Shown: positions 23,495 to 34,271 of the stretch, piece by piece
Position numbering within the stretch: position 1 is the stretch's first letter
How the letters are laid out: each line of letters begins with the position of its first letter
DNA from: Amborella trichopoda
Taxonomy: Eukaryota; Streptophyta; Magnoliopsida; Amborellales; Amborellaceae
Assembly: GCF_000471905.2 (NCBI RefSeq)
Contig: NW_006495906.1
Span: forward strand, 3,230,174-3,294,173
Length of the DNA: 64,000 bases
Direction of reading: 5' to 3'
The notes under the pieces: model-generated
Told to the model about the DNA's origin: nothing
Database searches by the model: none
What the model saw: the letters and a program-made list of their open reading frames with translations, nothing else
Translations under genes and position numbers: made by a program

Positions 23495-25391
23495 GTAAGC
23501 TCCAACAACGAGAAACTAAGGCCCACAATGAATTCATCAAAAATTTAGGGGCCATGACCCAGATGATGAAAGAAGCGATGCCGGCCCCATCTATCGCTGC
23601 CTCTGACCAGAATGACAGTAGTCTGATAGAGAAGTTTAAGAGGCTAGCTCCTCCGACTTTCTTGGGGCTCGGGGGAGTAGTGAAAGCAAAGCGATGGAGA
23701 AGACAAGTAGAAAAGAGTTTTGAGGTGTTACATTGTACGGATGAACAGAATGTTAGGTTGGGAACCTTCATGTTGGAGGGAGATACTGAGCACTGGTGAG
23801 GCTCCGTGAAGAAATCATGGGAGGATTCAGGGACAGAAGTAAGTTGGGGACATTTTTTAGAAGCATTCAATGAGAAGTACTTCCCTAACTTTGTACGGGA
23901 AAGAAAGGAGGTGGATTTCATTGAGTTGAAACAGGGAAATCTATCAGTGGAGCAGTATGCAGCTAAGTTTGCTGAGCTGCCAAGGTATGCGCCACACATC
24001 ATGAATACTGAGGGGCTAAAAGAGAACAAATTTGAGAGGGGCCTTATGCCAGAAATAAGGGGGAGGGTGATATCAGCGAACATCAAAACCTTCTCCCCTT
24101 TAGCAAACTTGGCTATGAAGATAGAGAGGGATTGTGTAGAGACCCCGGTTGGGGGAAACTGAAAGATGGGACCAGCCAAATTTGGAAACTTGGGAAGGAA
24201 GGCTCGACCACCACCAAGGAGGAACTTCAGGGGAAGAGATAACCACAGACGTAAGAAGATTCAAAGGACCTTGCCAAGCGACATAAGGGAGAATCGGCGC
24301 TCGACATGCCCACATTGTGGGAAGCACAAGCACTTGGTGGCTGAGTGTCAAAGAAGGATAGGGGCGTGCTTCAAGTGTGGCAAACATGGCCACCAGATTA
24401 GAGATTGCCTAGTGAAGGGACCTAAAAACCAATCGAAGATCCAAGGTTGGGAATTTTCCCTCATTGAACAAGAAGCCAAGGCATATGATTTAGTAATCTG
24501 AGGTAAGCTCTTCGTTTGTGGCATGGAAGCTAAAATTCTAGTTGACTCTGGATATACATACTCTTTTGTTGCACCTCACTTTGCATGCCACATAAATCTT
24601 AGACCTTCACTTCTTGATTGGACATTGGTAGTATGCACACGTATGGGGGAATATATAGAAACTGATATTGTTTACAACCACTGTGGGATTTTGCTTGAAG
24701 GGTGTGTGCTGCCTATAGATTTAATATTGTTAGACATCCAAGACTTTGATGTAATTTTGGGCATGAATTGGTTGTCCACACACCATGCTACAGAAAATTA
24801 CCATGATAAGACTATAACTTTTAGACGCCCGAACCAACTTGAACTAAGTTTTATGACTCTGGATATACATACTCTTTTGTTGCACCTCACTTTGCATGCC
24901 ACATAAATCTTAGACCTTCACTTCTTGATTGGACATTGGTAGTATGCACACGTATGGGGGAATATATAGAAACTGATATTGTTTACAACCACTGTGGGAT
25001 TTTGCTTGAAGGGTGTGTGCTGCCTATAGATTTAATATTGTTAGACATCCAAGACTTTGATGTAATTTTGGGCATGAATCGGTTGTCCACACACCATGCT
25101 ACAGTAAATTACCATGATAAGACTATAACTTTTAGACGCCCGAACCAACTTGAACTAAGTTTTATGAGTATCAAAGATGTTTCCCCTCTACACATCATTT
25201 CAGCCATTCAAACTTCCCGCCTGTTGGCCAAGATATGTATGGGATACTTGGCTTATGTAGTAGAAAATCGAGTTGTCCAATCCAAGTTAGAACAGATACC
25301 AATATTGATAAAATATCCAGAGGTCATCCCTAAAGATTTAACCTCTCTTCCCTCAGTAAGGGAGACAGAGTTTGAAATACAAGTAGCCCCA
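23495..25391 (+). pseudogene. Family D gag - protease - RT start polyprotein remnant
   Basis: One frame runs through gag (23495-24160), the knuckle region (24166-24501) and protease (24523 on) and is broken by TGA stops at 23797, 24160 and 24499. Gag shows the FKRLAPPTFLG start and the W..F..AF..KYFP core typical of retrotransposon gag. Two CCHC zinc knuckles lie at 24307-24348 and 24367-24408. Protease has ILVDSGYTYSFV (DSG catalytic triad) and FDVILGMNWLSTHHA. A 311-bp direct duplication then shifts the frame. From 25167 the second copy continues into LLAKICMGYLAYVVE and IPKDLTSLPSVRETEFEIQV, the entry to RT. The reading stops at 25391, where element E begins. RT core, RNase H and integrase are not found in the window. 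Confidence 0.85.
24544..25165 (+). repeat. 311-bp tandem duplication across protease
   Basis: Copy one (24544-24854) and copy two (24855-25165) are almost identical. I count two substitutions (AATTGG/AATCGG near 24769/25080 and CAGAAAA/CAGTAAA near 24792/25103). The unit begins GACTCTGGATATACATACTC, at the catalytic DSG codons. The junction has short homology TTTTATGA. Because 311 is not a multiple of three it changes the frame. Confidence 0.95.
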
Positions 25392-26535
25392 TGTAGAACC
25401 TCCATTTTAAATCAAGCAAATTTTGTGGTTTTCTGAAACCTTAGAACCACACTGTTTTAGTAAACCCAAATCCATAGTCCACATGTCCTACCCGACAACC
25501 TAGAACCATTATGCCCACCCAAAACCCTGTAGATACCCTGTTTTGACACAAAAACCTGCAAACGCCCCGTTTTGCCAAAAAATCATTAAAAATACTAGAA
25601 AAATCCTTTCTAACCCAAAATTTCTCTAAGAGCTTTACAAGAGGCTGAGGAACACACCTGAAGTGGAATTTTTCAGTTTGGACCAACTTTGGTTTGAGCG
25701 ACACTAGAAGTGTCACCTAGCCTAGACTGGGTGACACGAGCGGTGCCACCCAACCAACTAGGGCGACACCACTAGTGTCTCCCAACCTTGTTAAGGTCCA
25801 AATCGGAAATTTCTTTTGAGCGTTGATTTCTTGCCTTTTTGTGGAGTTCTTACCATCTTTGTTTGGATGACCTAGGAGTGTCTCTCAAACTCGAATCCCC
25901 AAAAATGGTAACTTTGGTTGGAGGATCTGCTGGTTATAGAAGGATGCCCTTCCCAACTGATCCTTGGCCTTTATAAACCCTTTTTCATGGCCATTTAGCA
26001 GAGAGAGACTTCTTCTAAGAGAAAGGAAGATTGAAACCCTAGCCCCTTTACTTAATGAAAAACCCTAACCGTAAGCTAGAGAAACATAAACCTACACTTA
26101 GGGAGCCCTAGTTTTAAAGCATCTCTACGGTGCAACAACCCTTTCAATCAAAGATCTTCTGGTCAACTTCTGAATCAGAGAGGCAAAGAGGATGCTGGTT
26201 TTGATAAGGGCGAACCCTCGAAGGTTCAAGGGTTCTGGGCCATCCGGCCCAGTTTGGTATTGTTCTCTTACCCTTTCTTTCTTCTTATTTTACTGTTTTG
26301 ATTTTACTTTGATTAGTTTTGGTCAGTTTGCTACTTTGAATTCGTGTTTTAATGTCTTGGATCATGCTGGTTCTATCACATATCTGAGAGCAGATCTGTT
26401 CGTTTCTGAATAGATCTGGGCTCATATCTGAATTTGATTTGCCCCTCTTTCTCTACCATATTATTTTCATCAGTTTAAGGCGTTAAAATCCGAGGGATCA
26501 TTGTCACAAGATCTGACACATTTTCATCGTAAACA
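25392..26535 (+). mobile_element. 5' LTR of element E
   Basis: About 1.14 kb. It shares with the 3' LTR the TTAGAACCACAC block, the CATTAAAAATA.TA.AAAAATC block, the AGGGTTCGAG-like block near 26225, the GATCTGAGAGCAGATCTGTTCGTTTCTGA block and the end. Three 21-nt hairpin motifs lie at 25697, 25730 and 25762. Confidence 0.8.
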
Positions 26536-26538
26536 GTT

Positions 26539-26556
26539 TGATGCCCACCGTGAGGC
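26539..26556 (+). other. Primer binding site of element E
   Basis: TGATGCCCACCGTGAGGC follows the LTR end by three bases. It resembles the GCGCCCACCGTGGGGC-type primer site seen in several plant Tat-related gypsy elements, with G-to-A changes. Confidence 0.5.
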
Positions 26557-26690
26557 ATTTAGAGCTTGATCCAAGTGCCAAAACACGAGTTTTAAGTACT
26601 TTTTTTACTGTTTTCAACAACAAAATAGTCAAAAAAATCTGTTGTGACAAGGATCCAAGGTTTTGGTGCTGCGAAACCCTGTCTGTCCTA

Positions 26691-27380
26691 GGCGACACCA
26701 ACAGTGTTGCCAGGGCAACACCATCAATGACGCTCATGTCCAGGGCGACACGCCCCCTATCGCCCAAATCCAGAAATCTCATAATTTTCTAAAACTTTGC
26801 TATCTTGTTCCAAGGACTCTCTTGTGATTGCTCAAAAAAGTTCAGATCAAAACAAAATTTTTAAAAATACAAAAAAAATATTTTCTTAATGTAGGTCTAT
26901 TCTATCTACGCTTTTCTATTTCTACTTTATTTCAATTTGTTTCATCCAAATATTATTTTCCCAGCTTTTACAAGTTTATTGTAACCTTTTTTCATCAAAT
27001 TTAAAAAAAATAAAAAAATACACTTTTTTGGGCGACACCAACAGTGTCGCCTAGCCCGCAAGGGCGACACTAGTAGTGCCACCTGAGCGACACCCCCCAC
27101 ATTACTTAGTTGCAGAGGTCCCAGAAATTTCCTGCAACCCTACAGGCCTCTTCTAGAGGCTATTGGCTTCCTGTTCACAAATTTTTGGCTTAAAATAAAT
27201 TTTTTAAAAATACATAAACAGTACTTTGCTTTAGATAGGTCTGTTTTGTTCCAGGCTTTTTTATTTTATTTTAGGTTGCTAATTTTGATTGGAATCATGT
27301 TTTACCTGCTTTCACCATGCTTAGTTTAACTGTGTTTAATCAAAGTTAAAAAAATTTAAAAACAATTTTTAAAAAATACA
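26691..27380 (+). repeat. ~340-bp imperfect duplication in leader of element E
   Basis: The hairpin phrase GGCGACACCAACAGTGT occurs at 26691 and 27031, 340 bp apart. Each copy then contains a TTTTTAAAAATACA stretch, a TAGGTCT.TT.T block and a T-rich block in the same order. Confidence 0.65.
27031..27051 (+). repeat. Perfect member of the 21-nt hairpin family
   Basis: Arms GGCGACAC and GTGTCGCC pair over 8 bp around the 5-nt loop CAACA. Related motifs with the same arm and loop length lie at 25697, 25730, 25762, 26691, 26744, 27063, 32072, 32101, 32124 and 32153. Confidence 0.85.
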
Positions 27381-27904
27381 TTGAGGGTTGCTTGCACCCT
27401 CTCTGAATTGTACCTTCTTAGGGGCTGCTTAGCCCTTCATCTAGACTGTGCTTCGAGCGAGCTTTGCCTCGAAGCGTGCATCACTAGGCACGACTAGTGT
27501 CAAGTGCTCGTTTTATTTCTTCATTGCATTGTGTGCTTGACAATTATTTTTTATTGCATGCTTGTTTACACACTCCAGCCCACACCGGACTAGGAATGCT
27601 CGGGAAACCAATAAACAAATTTTTTAAAAACCCCCAAAATTTGTGTTAATGACATGAGGGGAACCTAGTTTTGAGAGTTGAAGCGGTTGGGCTTCACGTA
27701 AGTTCAACTATCAGCGCGCCTCAATAATCCTTAGCCTCAAAGCAACTCTGCGTTTAGTAGGACCTGGTGAAAATCCTATAACAAGAGGCTAGGACCTATG
27801 TGGGGACACTTATCAGCCCAACCGCATTTCAATGTTAGAAACCCACTCTCAAGCCAAGCCTACCTATAATCTAGGTCAATCATTTTTGTGTGTTGTGCCT
27901 GCTT

Positions 27905-28600
27905 ATTTCTGCTGGTTAATCTTAGTTCTCTGTCCGGACCCGCTATTGGTTCGAGCTAAACCCTCTAGGTCCAAGTCCAGGCTTATACCCAACTTAGCTC
28001 AGGTTCGAACCAGGTTTCGTCTTGGTCCAAACTTAGGCCCCCGCCCAGTTCGAGCCGAAGGCTCGTTCCTAATTCATATTTGATCCAGTCTAGGTCCATA
28101 CCCGGTCTGATCATCAAAATTCTCTAGGTTTAAGTTCAGGCTTATACCCAGCTTAGTCAAGGTCCGAACCAAGTTCTACCTTGGTTCGAACTTAGGCCCC
28201 CTCTCGGTCCGAGCTGAAAGCTCGTTCTTAGATTATCTTTGATCCAGTCCAGGTCCATACTTGATCCGATCATCAAAATTCTCTGGGTCCAAGTCCAAGA
28301 TTTTACTCAGCTTAGCCCAGGTCCGAACTAGGTTTCACCTTGATTGGGCTCCCTCTTAGTGCAAGCTAAAAGCTCGCTTCTAGTTCATCTTTGATCCAGT
28401 CTGGGTCCATATTTGATCTGATTATCACAACCCTCTAAGTCCAAGCCTAGGCTTGTTTCCAGCTCAATCCAAGTCCGAACCAAGCTCACACCTAGGTCCG
28501 AACCTAGACTCACTCTTGGTCCTAGCCGAGAGTCGTACCCATCTAGTCTAGATCTTAGTCTAGGTTTTAGCATACGTCTAAGCTTAAAGATTCCTCTAGA
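27905..28600 (+). repeat. ~159-bp tandem repeat, about 4 copies
   Basis: The phrase CTCTAGGTCCAAGTCCAGG or a variant begins at 27963, 28122, 28281 and 28433 (periods 159, 159, 152). Each unit also holds AGGTCCGAACCA, CCGAGCTGAAAGCTCG and TTTGATCCAGTC..GGTCCATA. The array fades out to about 28780 in CTAG-rich sequence. Confidence 0.9.
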
Positions 28601-29159
28601 GCTCGACTAGTCTTACCCTAGTTCAAGGTCTAAACCAAAACCCATTGAGTCTAGCAAGTTTAGATTCTAGTCTAGTCTTAACCTAGGTCTCAATTAAGGT
28701 TGTGCCCCTAGAGTCAGGCTAGGTTTGCCCTTAGTCATCGAGTCTAGATCTTACCTAAGTCTAGATTCTAGAATTCCACCAAAAGCAATCACCATGTCAG
28801 TCACTTAAGGCGACTATGATGATTGCTCCACGGTTGACTCTAAGCCTAACCTGCCCAAACCTAGGGACCAATATGCCACAATCCCTTGAGTTTACGGCTA
28901 GAACTCAAGTCAATCCATTATCCAACACCCAGGTCTTCAATTAAAGGCAGAGTCTCAAGGTTCCACTCCTGATCCTAAAATCTGTGTGGCGTCGTCCTAC
29001 AGGGGTTTTTAGGTAATCAAAGTAGAAGTGGAGAGAGGGAAGACATTCATGCCGTTTCTAATGCCAATTCCTAGAAGTCGCACCAAGATAACCTCGGGGC
29101 ACAACGATCTCAAAACCAAGACCCACATAAGTCTAAGGGATCTAACCCAACCTCGAGCC

Positions 29160-30615
29160 ACCATAGTACAACCCGTGATGACCTGAACACTCTACGAACC
29201 AGAGATGTCAATCCAGACCGACCCTTAAGCGAGATGGGCGTCCAAGATGCCCTTAAAGGTCTAGTTGACCTACATTACACAATTCATGCCCTAGCTCACG
29301 GGTCAATCCCAAATCAACTTAATGGTATAGGTCAACCCCTAGCACAACTAAGTCACTCGATTCTTCAATCGGTCCCTCTAGCTCATCCGGTCCAACAAAT
29401 AGTGTAATTTCTGCAACCGGTGGTGACGCCTGTGGGTTAGTATGCCCCTCAGACACAAATGTATTATACCACCCTAGTGACTGCGGCTCATCAATCTCAG
29501 GCCCGTGCAGGCCAACATGTACCCCAAGTCTTAACTCATCAGTCTACGCTTGGGAACCCAACAATCAGTGGGCCTACTGCATGCCAAATACCCAACACAA
29601 AGGCACCATAAAAGCAATGCAGGATATGCTTGTAAGAATGAGCATGCAAGAAATTCTACTCCTGTAGGCTATGTTCATGAGAGCCTTGGAGGCATGGAAG
29701 ACCTTCCCTTGGGAATCGTCATCTCATAATCTAGAAACAAGCTCAATGGGAAGAGCAATCCAGATACTCACATCAATGCGTACCTCCTCTCCATTCGAGC
29801 TTTGCGGGACAAGCCTAACCAGCTGAAGGTCATATTTTCACAAACATTGATCGGCACGGCCTTGAACTGGAATCAGAGAATAATATCCGCTCAACCACAC
29901 ATAACTCCAGACGAAATGTTCAACCTATTCGTCTCTCACTACAACGGGTTGACACTAAGAATTCTCTCCCTGGGCTAGCTCAGTGCAATGAAACAAAACC
30001 TAGGAGAATCCTTCGAGGATTTCATCAATCAATTTCGTGAGGCAACGATGCGGGTCAAAGAATGTCCACTTACGGACTAGCCAAAATCTCCATGGCCTTA
30101 GAGAATGCTGCTCTTGAATACAAGACCTTCTTCCGCCAAGGTCTTATCCCCCACTCTTTCGACTCCATGATTGAGCGCGTTCCACGACATGAAAGGGCCA
30201 TAGGGACACCCTTCAGCACCAGGGCCGACAATATATCGATAAGAAATCCAAAACTAAGAACAAAAATAATAACAAAGGGAATGCTTCCGGTCAGGTTAAT
30301 GATATTGTCGTTAATGGACGGGCCCAAGATTCAGCCATTCAGCACAACAATCGGAACCAAAATCAAAGGGGGTCAGCCTAAAGCCAACGCTCAAAATAAT
30401 AACTAAAGGCGAGAGGATAATTTCACCCCTCTCAAAGGCCCATTAGAAAAAGTGCTGAAATTACTCCTGGCTAAAAATATGGTTTATCTCTCGCCACCGT
30501 CTGAACCACCATTTCAAGTCATGGATAAGAGCAAGTGGTGCAAATGGCATCAAAACCATGCTCATGATACTTAAAACTTCTTGTATTTGAAACGGGTGAT
30601 TCAAGGGTTAATCTA
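29160..30615 (+). pseudogene. Gag remnant of element E (Tat type)
   Basis: From about 29740 the frame reads GKSNPDTHINAYLLSIRALR, then LIGTALNWNQRI, then PDEMFNLFVSHYNG and LGESFEDFINQFREATMRV. These are the core steps of Tat-type gag. After a frameshift near 30060 the reading continues in the 114-codon piece 30062-30406 (FFRQGLIPHSFDSMIERVP, then a Lys/Asn-rich tail). At 30530-30610 comes KWCKWHQNHAHDT...LKRVIQGLI, the C..H...H.HDT motif found before protease in this lineage. Upstream, 29160-29420 is Pro/Gln-rich. Several stops break it. Confidence 0.75.
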
Positions 30616-30705
30616 TAGGGGGACATCACTATCGCACCAAGAAATCAACCTATCGAAGAACCTAACAAAAGATAGGTATCTTCACAAATCCTCTCCCTAA
30701 AAAAT

Positions 30706-31772
30706 ATGGTCACAACCACCGAAAAGCCAGGAGCTCAAGACAACTCAAAAGAGAACATCATCATTCACGTGATTGAGAGTGGAGACAAAGAAGATGATCC
30801 CAGTCAATTCATATTTGCTTGTGATCATCACTTTCAAGAGTCCGAAGAAGATCTTTTGAGCCTTCTAAGAGGAAACCCCTCACCTCCAAACCTTGATAAC
30901 CTTCCCAAATGGGACCAATATGGTGAAGATGATATGTTAGAAATCGATATGGTCAGAATCAATGAAAAGGCGTCATCTCCCAAACAAGGGGCCAACACCT
31001 CGAAATCTCCCATTACTCTCGTTAGGGCTTACCTTGTCGAGCTTCAGACTGAGGAAGTTGATTCCCTAACCCGAAGAGGACGAGTATTCAAACCCATTCA
31101 ATTGATGACCATTACTCTCGACGAAAGAATGGGAAACACCTCAAAAGTCAGACAACCAGCAAGGGCTGTAGATCACAAACCGAATAAAGAAATCCAAGGA
31201 TCTGCAACCACCTCCAATCTACCTGCTCATCTCGGGAGGATCCAGGCTCAAATCTCCATCTTGGAGCTACTTACCAATTCACCAGCACATAGAGCCTAGA
31301 TTGAAAAGGTCCTCAACAAGACACACATCCTGTTGCAACACACTGCCGATGAGTTGTAAGGAATGGACAACCAACTGATGGCACCAACGCCAATCATGTT
31401 TATGGACGATGACATCTTAGCCAGCTTCAGCCGCTTTCATGTCCAACCACTGGACATCACCGTTTTCATGCAAGGATATGAGATACGGAGAGTACTTGTT
31501 GATAATGGGGCAGCCTAAAACATATGCCCTATGAAAATAGTGAACCTGATAGGAAAAAGCTCGGAGGACTACGAGCCATGTCAACTAACTATCGCTGTAT
31601 ACGATGGGACCAAGAGGCAAACAGAAGGCATACTACCTCTCACACTCAAGATCGACCCTATCGTCCAAGTGAGAAATTTTTAGTTCTTGAACATAAAACC
31701 TTCATTCAACATGCTACTAGGAAGATCATGGTTGCATGAAAACCTCATGGTCGCCTCTACACTCCATCAATG
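30706..31772 (+). pseudogene. Pre-protease and aspartic protease of element E
   Basis: The open piece 30706-31299 (197 codons) encodes an acidic linker ending in AHLGRIQAQISILELLTNSP, a conserved pre-protease phrase in Tat elements. The same frame continues after stops at 31297 and 31357 into ITVFMQGYEIRRVLVDNGAA, with the catalytic triplet as DNG. It goes on through LTIAVYDGTKRQTEGILPLT to [24 protein letters not shown]. Only about four stops interrupt some 350 codons, so this is the least decayed coding part of the element. The frame runs straight into the 3' LTR. Confidence 0.8.
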
Positions 31773-32872
31773 TGTAGACACCCCATTTTAAATCTCCTAA
31801 ATTCTACGGTTTCTGGACTCTTAGAACCACACTTAACCTAGTACAACCAAATCCATAGGTCACATATCCTACCTTGTGATCCGGAACCAGTTTGCCTACC
31901 CAGAACCCTGCAGGTTTTGACCCAGATTTCTATAAATGCCCTGTTTTGCAAAAACAATCATTAAAAATAGTAAAAAAATCTATTTTGACCCAAATTTTCT
32001 CTGAAAGCTTCATAAGAGGCTGACAAACACACATGAAAAGAAAAACTTTGATTTGGAGCATTTTTGTTTTGTGCAGCATGGGGCATGCCGCCCAGGCTTG
32101 GGCAACACAAAGCTTGTCGCCTAGGCGGCACGGGGAGTGCCGCCCAGCTATTGGTGGCACGTCTCGTGCCGCTCGGGCTATACGACCCTTGCCTCCCCAA
32201 AATGGTATCTTTGACTGGGGGGATTTGTTTGCTGCGTGAGTTGATTCTCCCCCACAAATTTGGCCCCCTTTTGAGGATCTTTTTGGGGACCATTTAGTGG
32301 GGGACGGAGAGAGAAATTGGGGGAGGTTTTTTTGTGATGAGATAAAAAACCCTAGAGATAGAGATTAGAAACCCTAGAGAGCTACAGGAAATAGAGATCT
32401 GAGAGAAAAACTCAAAGAGAAAACCCTATCTAACCTAAGCCTAAGAATCCTAGTTCCAAGACATTTTCCAAGGCACAACTACCACAGGGACTTGCTGATC
32501 AATATCTGAATCAGAAGGGCAAAAGGAGCCGATTCTGATACGGGCGAGCCCTCGAGGGCTCGAGAATCCAGGGCAAATCGACACAGTTCGATATTTTCTC
32601 TTCCCTTCTTCCTTTTTTTATTTTACTGTTCTCATATCATTTCTATTTTATTTTGATCTAAATACTGTTTTAAAAATCATGTTTTGAAATGCTTTGGATC
32701 ACGTTAGCTCCGCCACAGATCTGAGAGCAGATCTGCTCGTTTCTGAGCAGATCTAAATTCTAATGTTCCCACTTTCTCTATAATTGATTTTTCATTTCAT
32801 TTTTTATCAGTCTAAAGTGTCAGATCAGAGTGATTTACATTCGCAGATCTCCCTGATTTTGTGTTGTAAACA
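31773..32872 (+). mobile_element. 3' LTR of element E
   Basis: About 1.1 kb, homologous to 25392-26535. Its hairpin motifs (32072, 32101, 32124, 32153) have GGCGGCAC-type rather than GGCGACAC-type arms, so the two LTRs differ systematically there. No sequence right of 32872 matches the interrupted family D polymerase. Confidence 0.75.
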
Positions 32873-33929
32873 CAATGCCTCAAATTTTCAACTAAAAATG
32901 GCATCGCGAGGGTATGTGATGAACCCCCTTCTTTCCTCAATCCTAATATAGGTAATGGGACCTTTGAGCAAGCCGATTGTGCCACCTTACACCTAGAGGC
33001 TGGCGACCCTATTCCCAAAATCTTGCAAAGTTTCCTCATCGATGAATTATATTATCCAATGTCAACATCGATACTGTTTCAGGTCCCTCGAGGCTTGACA
33101 TATGCTCTTCTTCCAAGGCTTCGAACTAGGCCAAGGCTTGGGAAGTCAAGGGCAAGGCGTAACAAAGGCAGTTTCTAAATCACCCCAAGCCAAAACTGAA
33201 AGTGGGGATTGAAGAGGACACGGGTGTAGCCTCACCTTATTTCAAAGCCGGATGAGGCCTAAGAGGTTAAACTGTTAGTCAATCTGACATCGTTCATGAG
33301 GTCAACTTCCTATGCCTGTTATGAAGGTTTGAAACTAGTCAGGCACTCCATGGTTGTTTGAGTATAAGTACCAACTACCACATATCGGAGATGGGTGAAA
33401 CTTGCCGATGACGACATTGGCTAGTTTGAGAGCATTCTCTCTCTTAGCTATATCCCCTGAGGAAAAATGAGGCAAGCTCATCCATGTGTGTGTGTACGAC
33501 GACCCAATAACCGAGAATTCGAGAGAAAAACCCTACGACTAGGGGACTAAATGTATACGAATTCAGTTTTGAAAAGTGTGTGCAAAGAAAGTGTTTTATT
33601 ATGCTTCCATGAATCAAACGCGCACGTAGAGATGAACAAGAACCCCTCAACAGGGGCAGCAACAAGGAGAAAATAAAAAATAGAAGGAATTCCACAATCC
33701 CAGAGGACCAATCAAAATGGAAAATAAAATTCTAGATGTCTCAAAATTTTGATTTTATTCATCCATTGAAAATGGGCTTATTACATGCACTTGCGCAATC
33801 AACTCTGGTCCCAAGACCGAAATTTCTACTGTCCTAATAGACTTCAACGAAAATAAAACTATTGAAAAATAATGATGATCATGAGATCAACTTATTCATG
33901 CCAAGGAAAAAATAAAGAAAATTAAAAAT
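32873..33929. other. Unassigned region right of element E
   Basis: I see only short frames and no recognisable protein, promoter or repeat. It should be the flank of element E but does not continue the family D polymerase found on the left. Confidence 0.4.
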
Positions 33930-34200
33930 ATTTTGGGTATTCAGTCTTTGGCTTCGGATCAACATCCTTCTCTTTGAGTTTCGCCACGAAGGCCGCCCAT
34001 CGAGCCAATTCAACTTCAGCATCGTCCAAACTGATGTCAGAAACACCCTCATTCGATTTAACCACTTATTTGAAGAAGAGACAACTTCTCGAGAAGAGAC
34101 GAGATCCCAAGCAAGGGCAGAGCGTTCGTCACGAAGTCTCAAGGACTTTAGTCACAGCGAAAGAAGGGAAGCACGGTCCCACCTAGAGTCGTAGTTGGAG
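33930..34200 (-). pseudogene. Fragment of an alpha-helical, coiled-coil-like protein
   Basis: On the minus strand one frame reads LRLRDERSALAWDLVSSREV. After a one-base shift it continues GVSDISLDDAEVELARWAAF and VAKLKEKDVDPKPKTEYP. The charge pattern and spaced Leu/Val suggest an amphipathic helix. I do not recognise the family. It may be part of an extra transposon ORF or a captured host fragment. The shift near 34050 shows it is no longer coding. Confidence 0.4.
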
Positions 34201-34271
34201 GTTGTTATGGGCTTGTGTTGCTTAACCAACCCCTAACTAGAGGAAGACTTCTTCCCCTTCCATGAAAAATT

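Larger units (their letters stand above)
25392..32872 (+). mobile_element. Element E: Tat-type LTR retrotransposon with gag and protease only
   Basis: Two related LTRs (25392-26535 and 31773-32872) both begin TGTAGA..C.CCATTTTAAATC and end ..GTAAACA. They flank an internal region of about 5.2 kb. Inside are a primer site, a repeat-rich leader, a gag remnant, a zinc-binding segment and protease. The 3' LTR begins right after the protease C-terminus, so RT, RNase H and integrase are absent. The 5' end lies inside the RT entry of family D, which fits a nested insertion. I see no clear matching 5-bp target duplication. The LTRs differ a lot, which suggests an old insertion or a composite of two elements. 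Confidence 0.75.

Noticed and set aside
23487-24179. 230-codon minus-strand open frame, the longest in the window
   Set aside because: It lies exactly antisense to the family D gag frame, which has clear gag and zinc-knuckle motifs. It has no domain of its own.
32873-33300. Continuation of the interrupted family D polymerase right of element E
   Set aside because: I compared all frames with expected RT motifs and found none, so simple nested insertion with both flanks retained is not supported.
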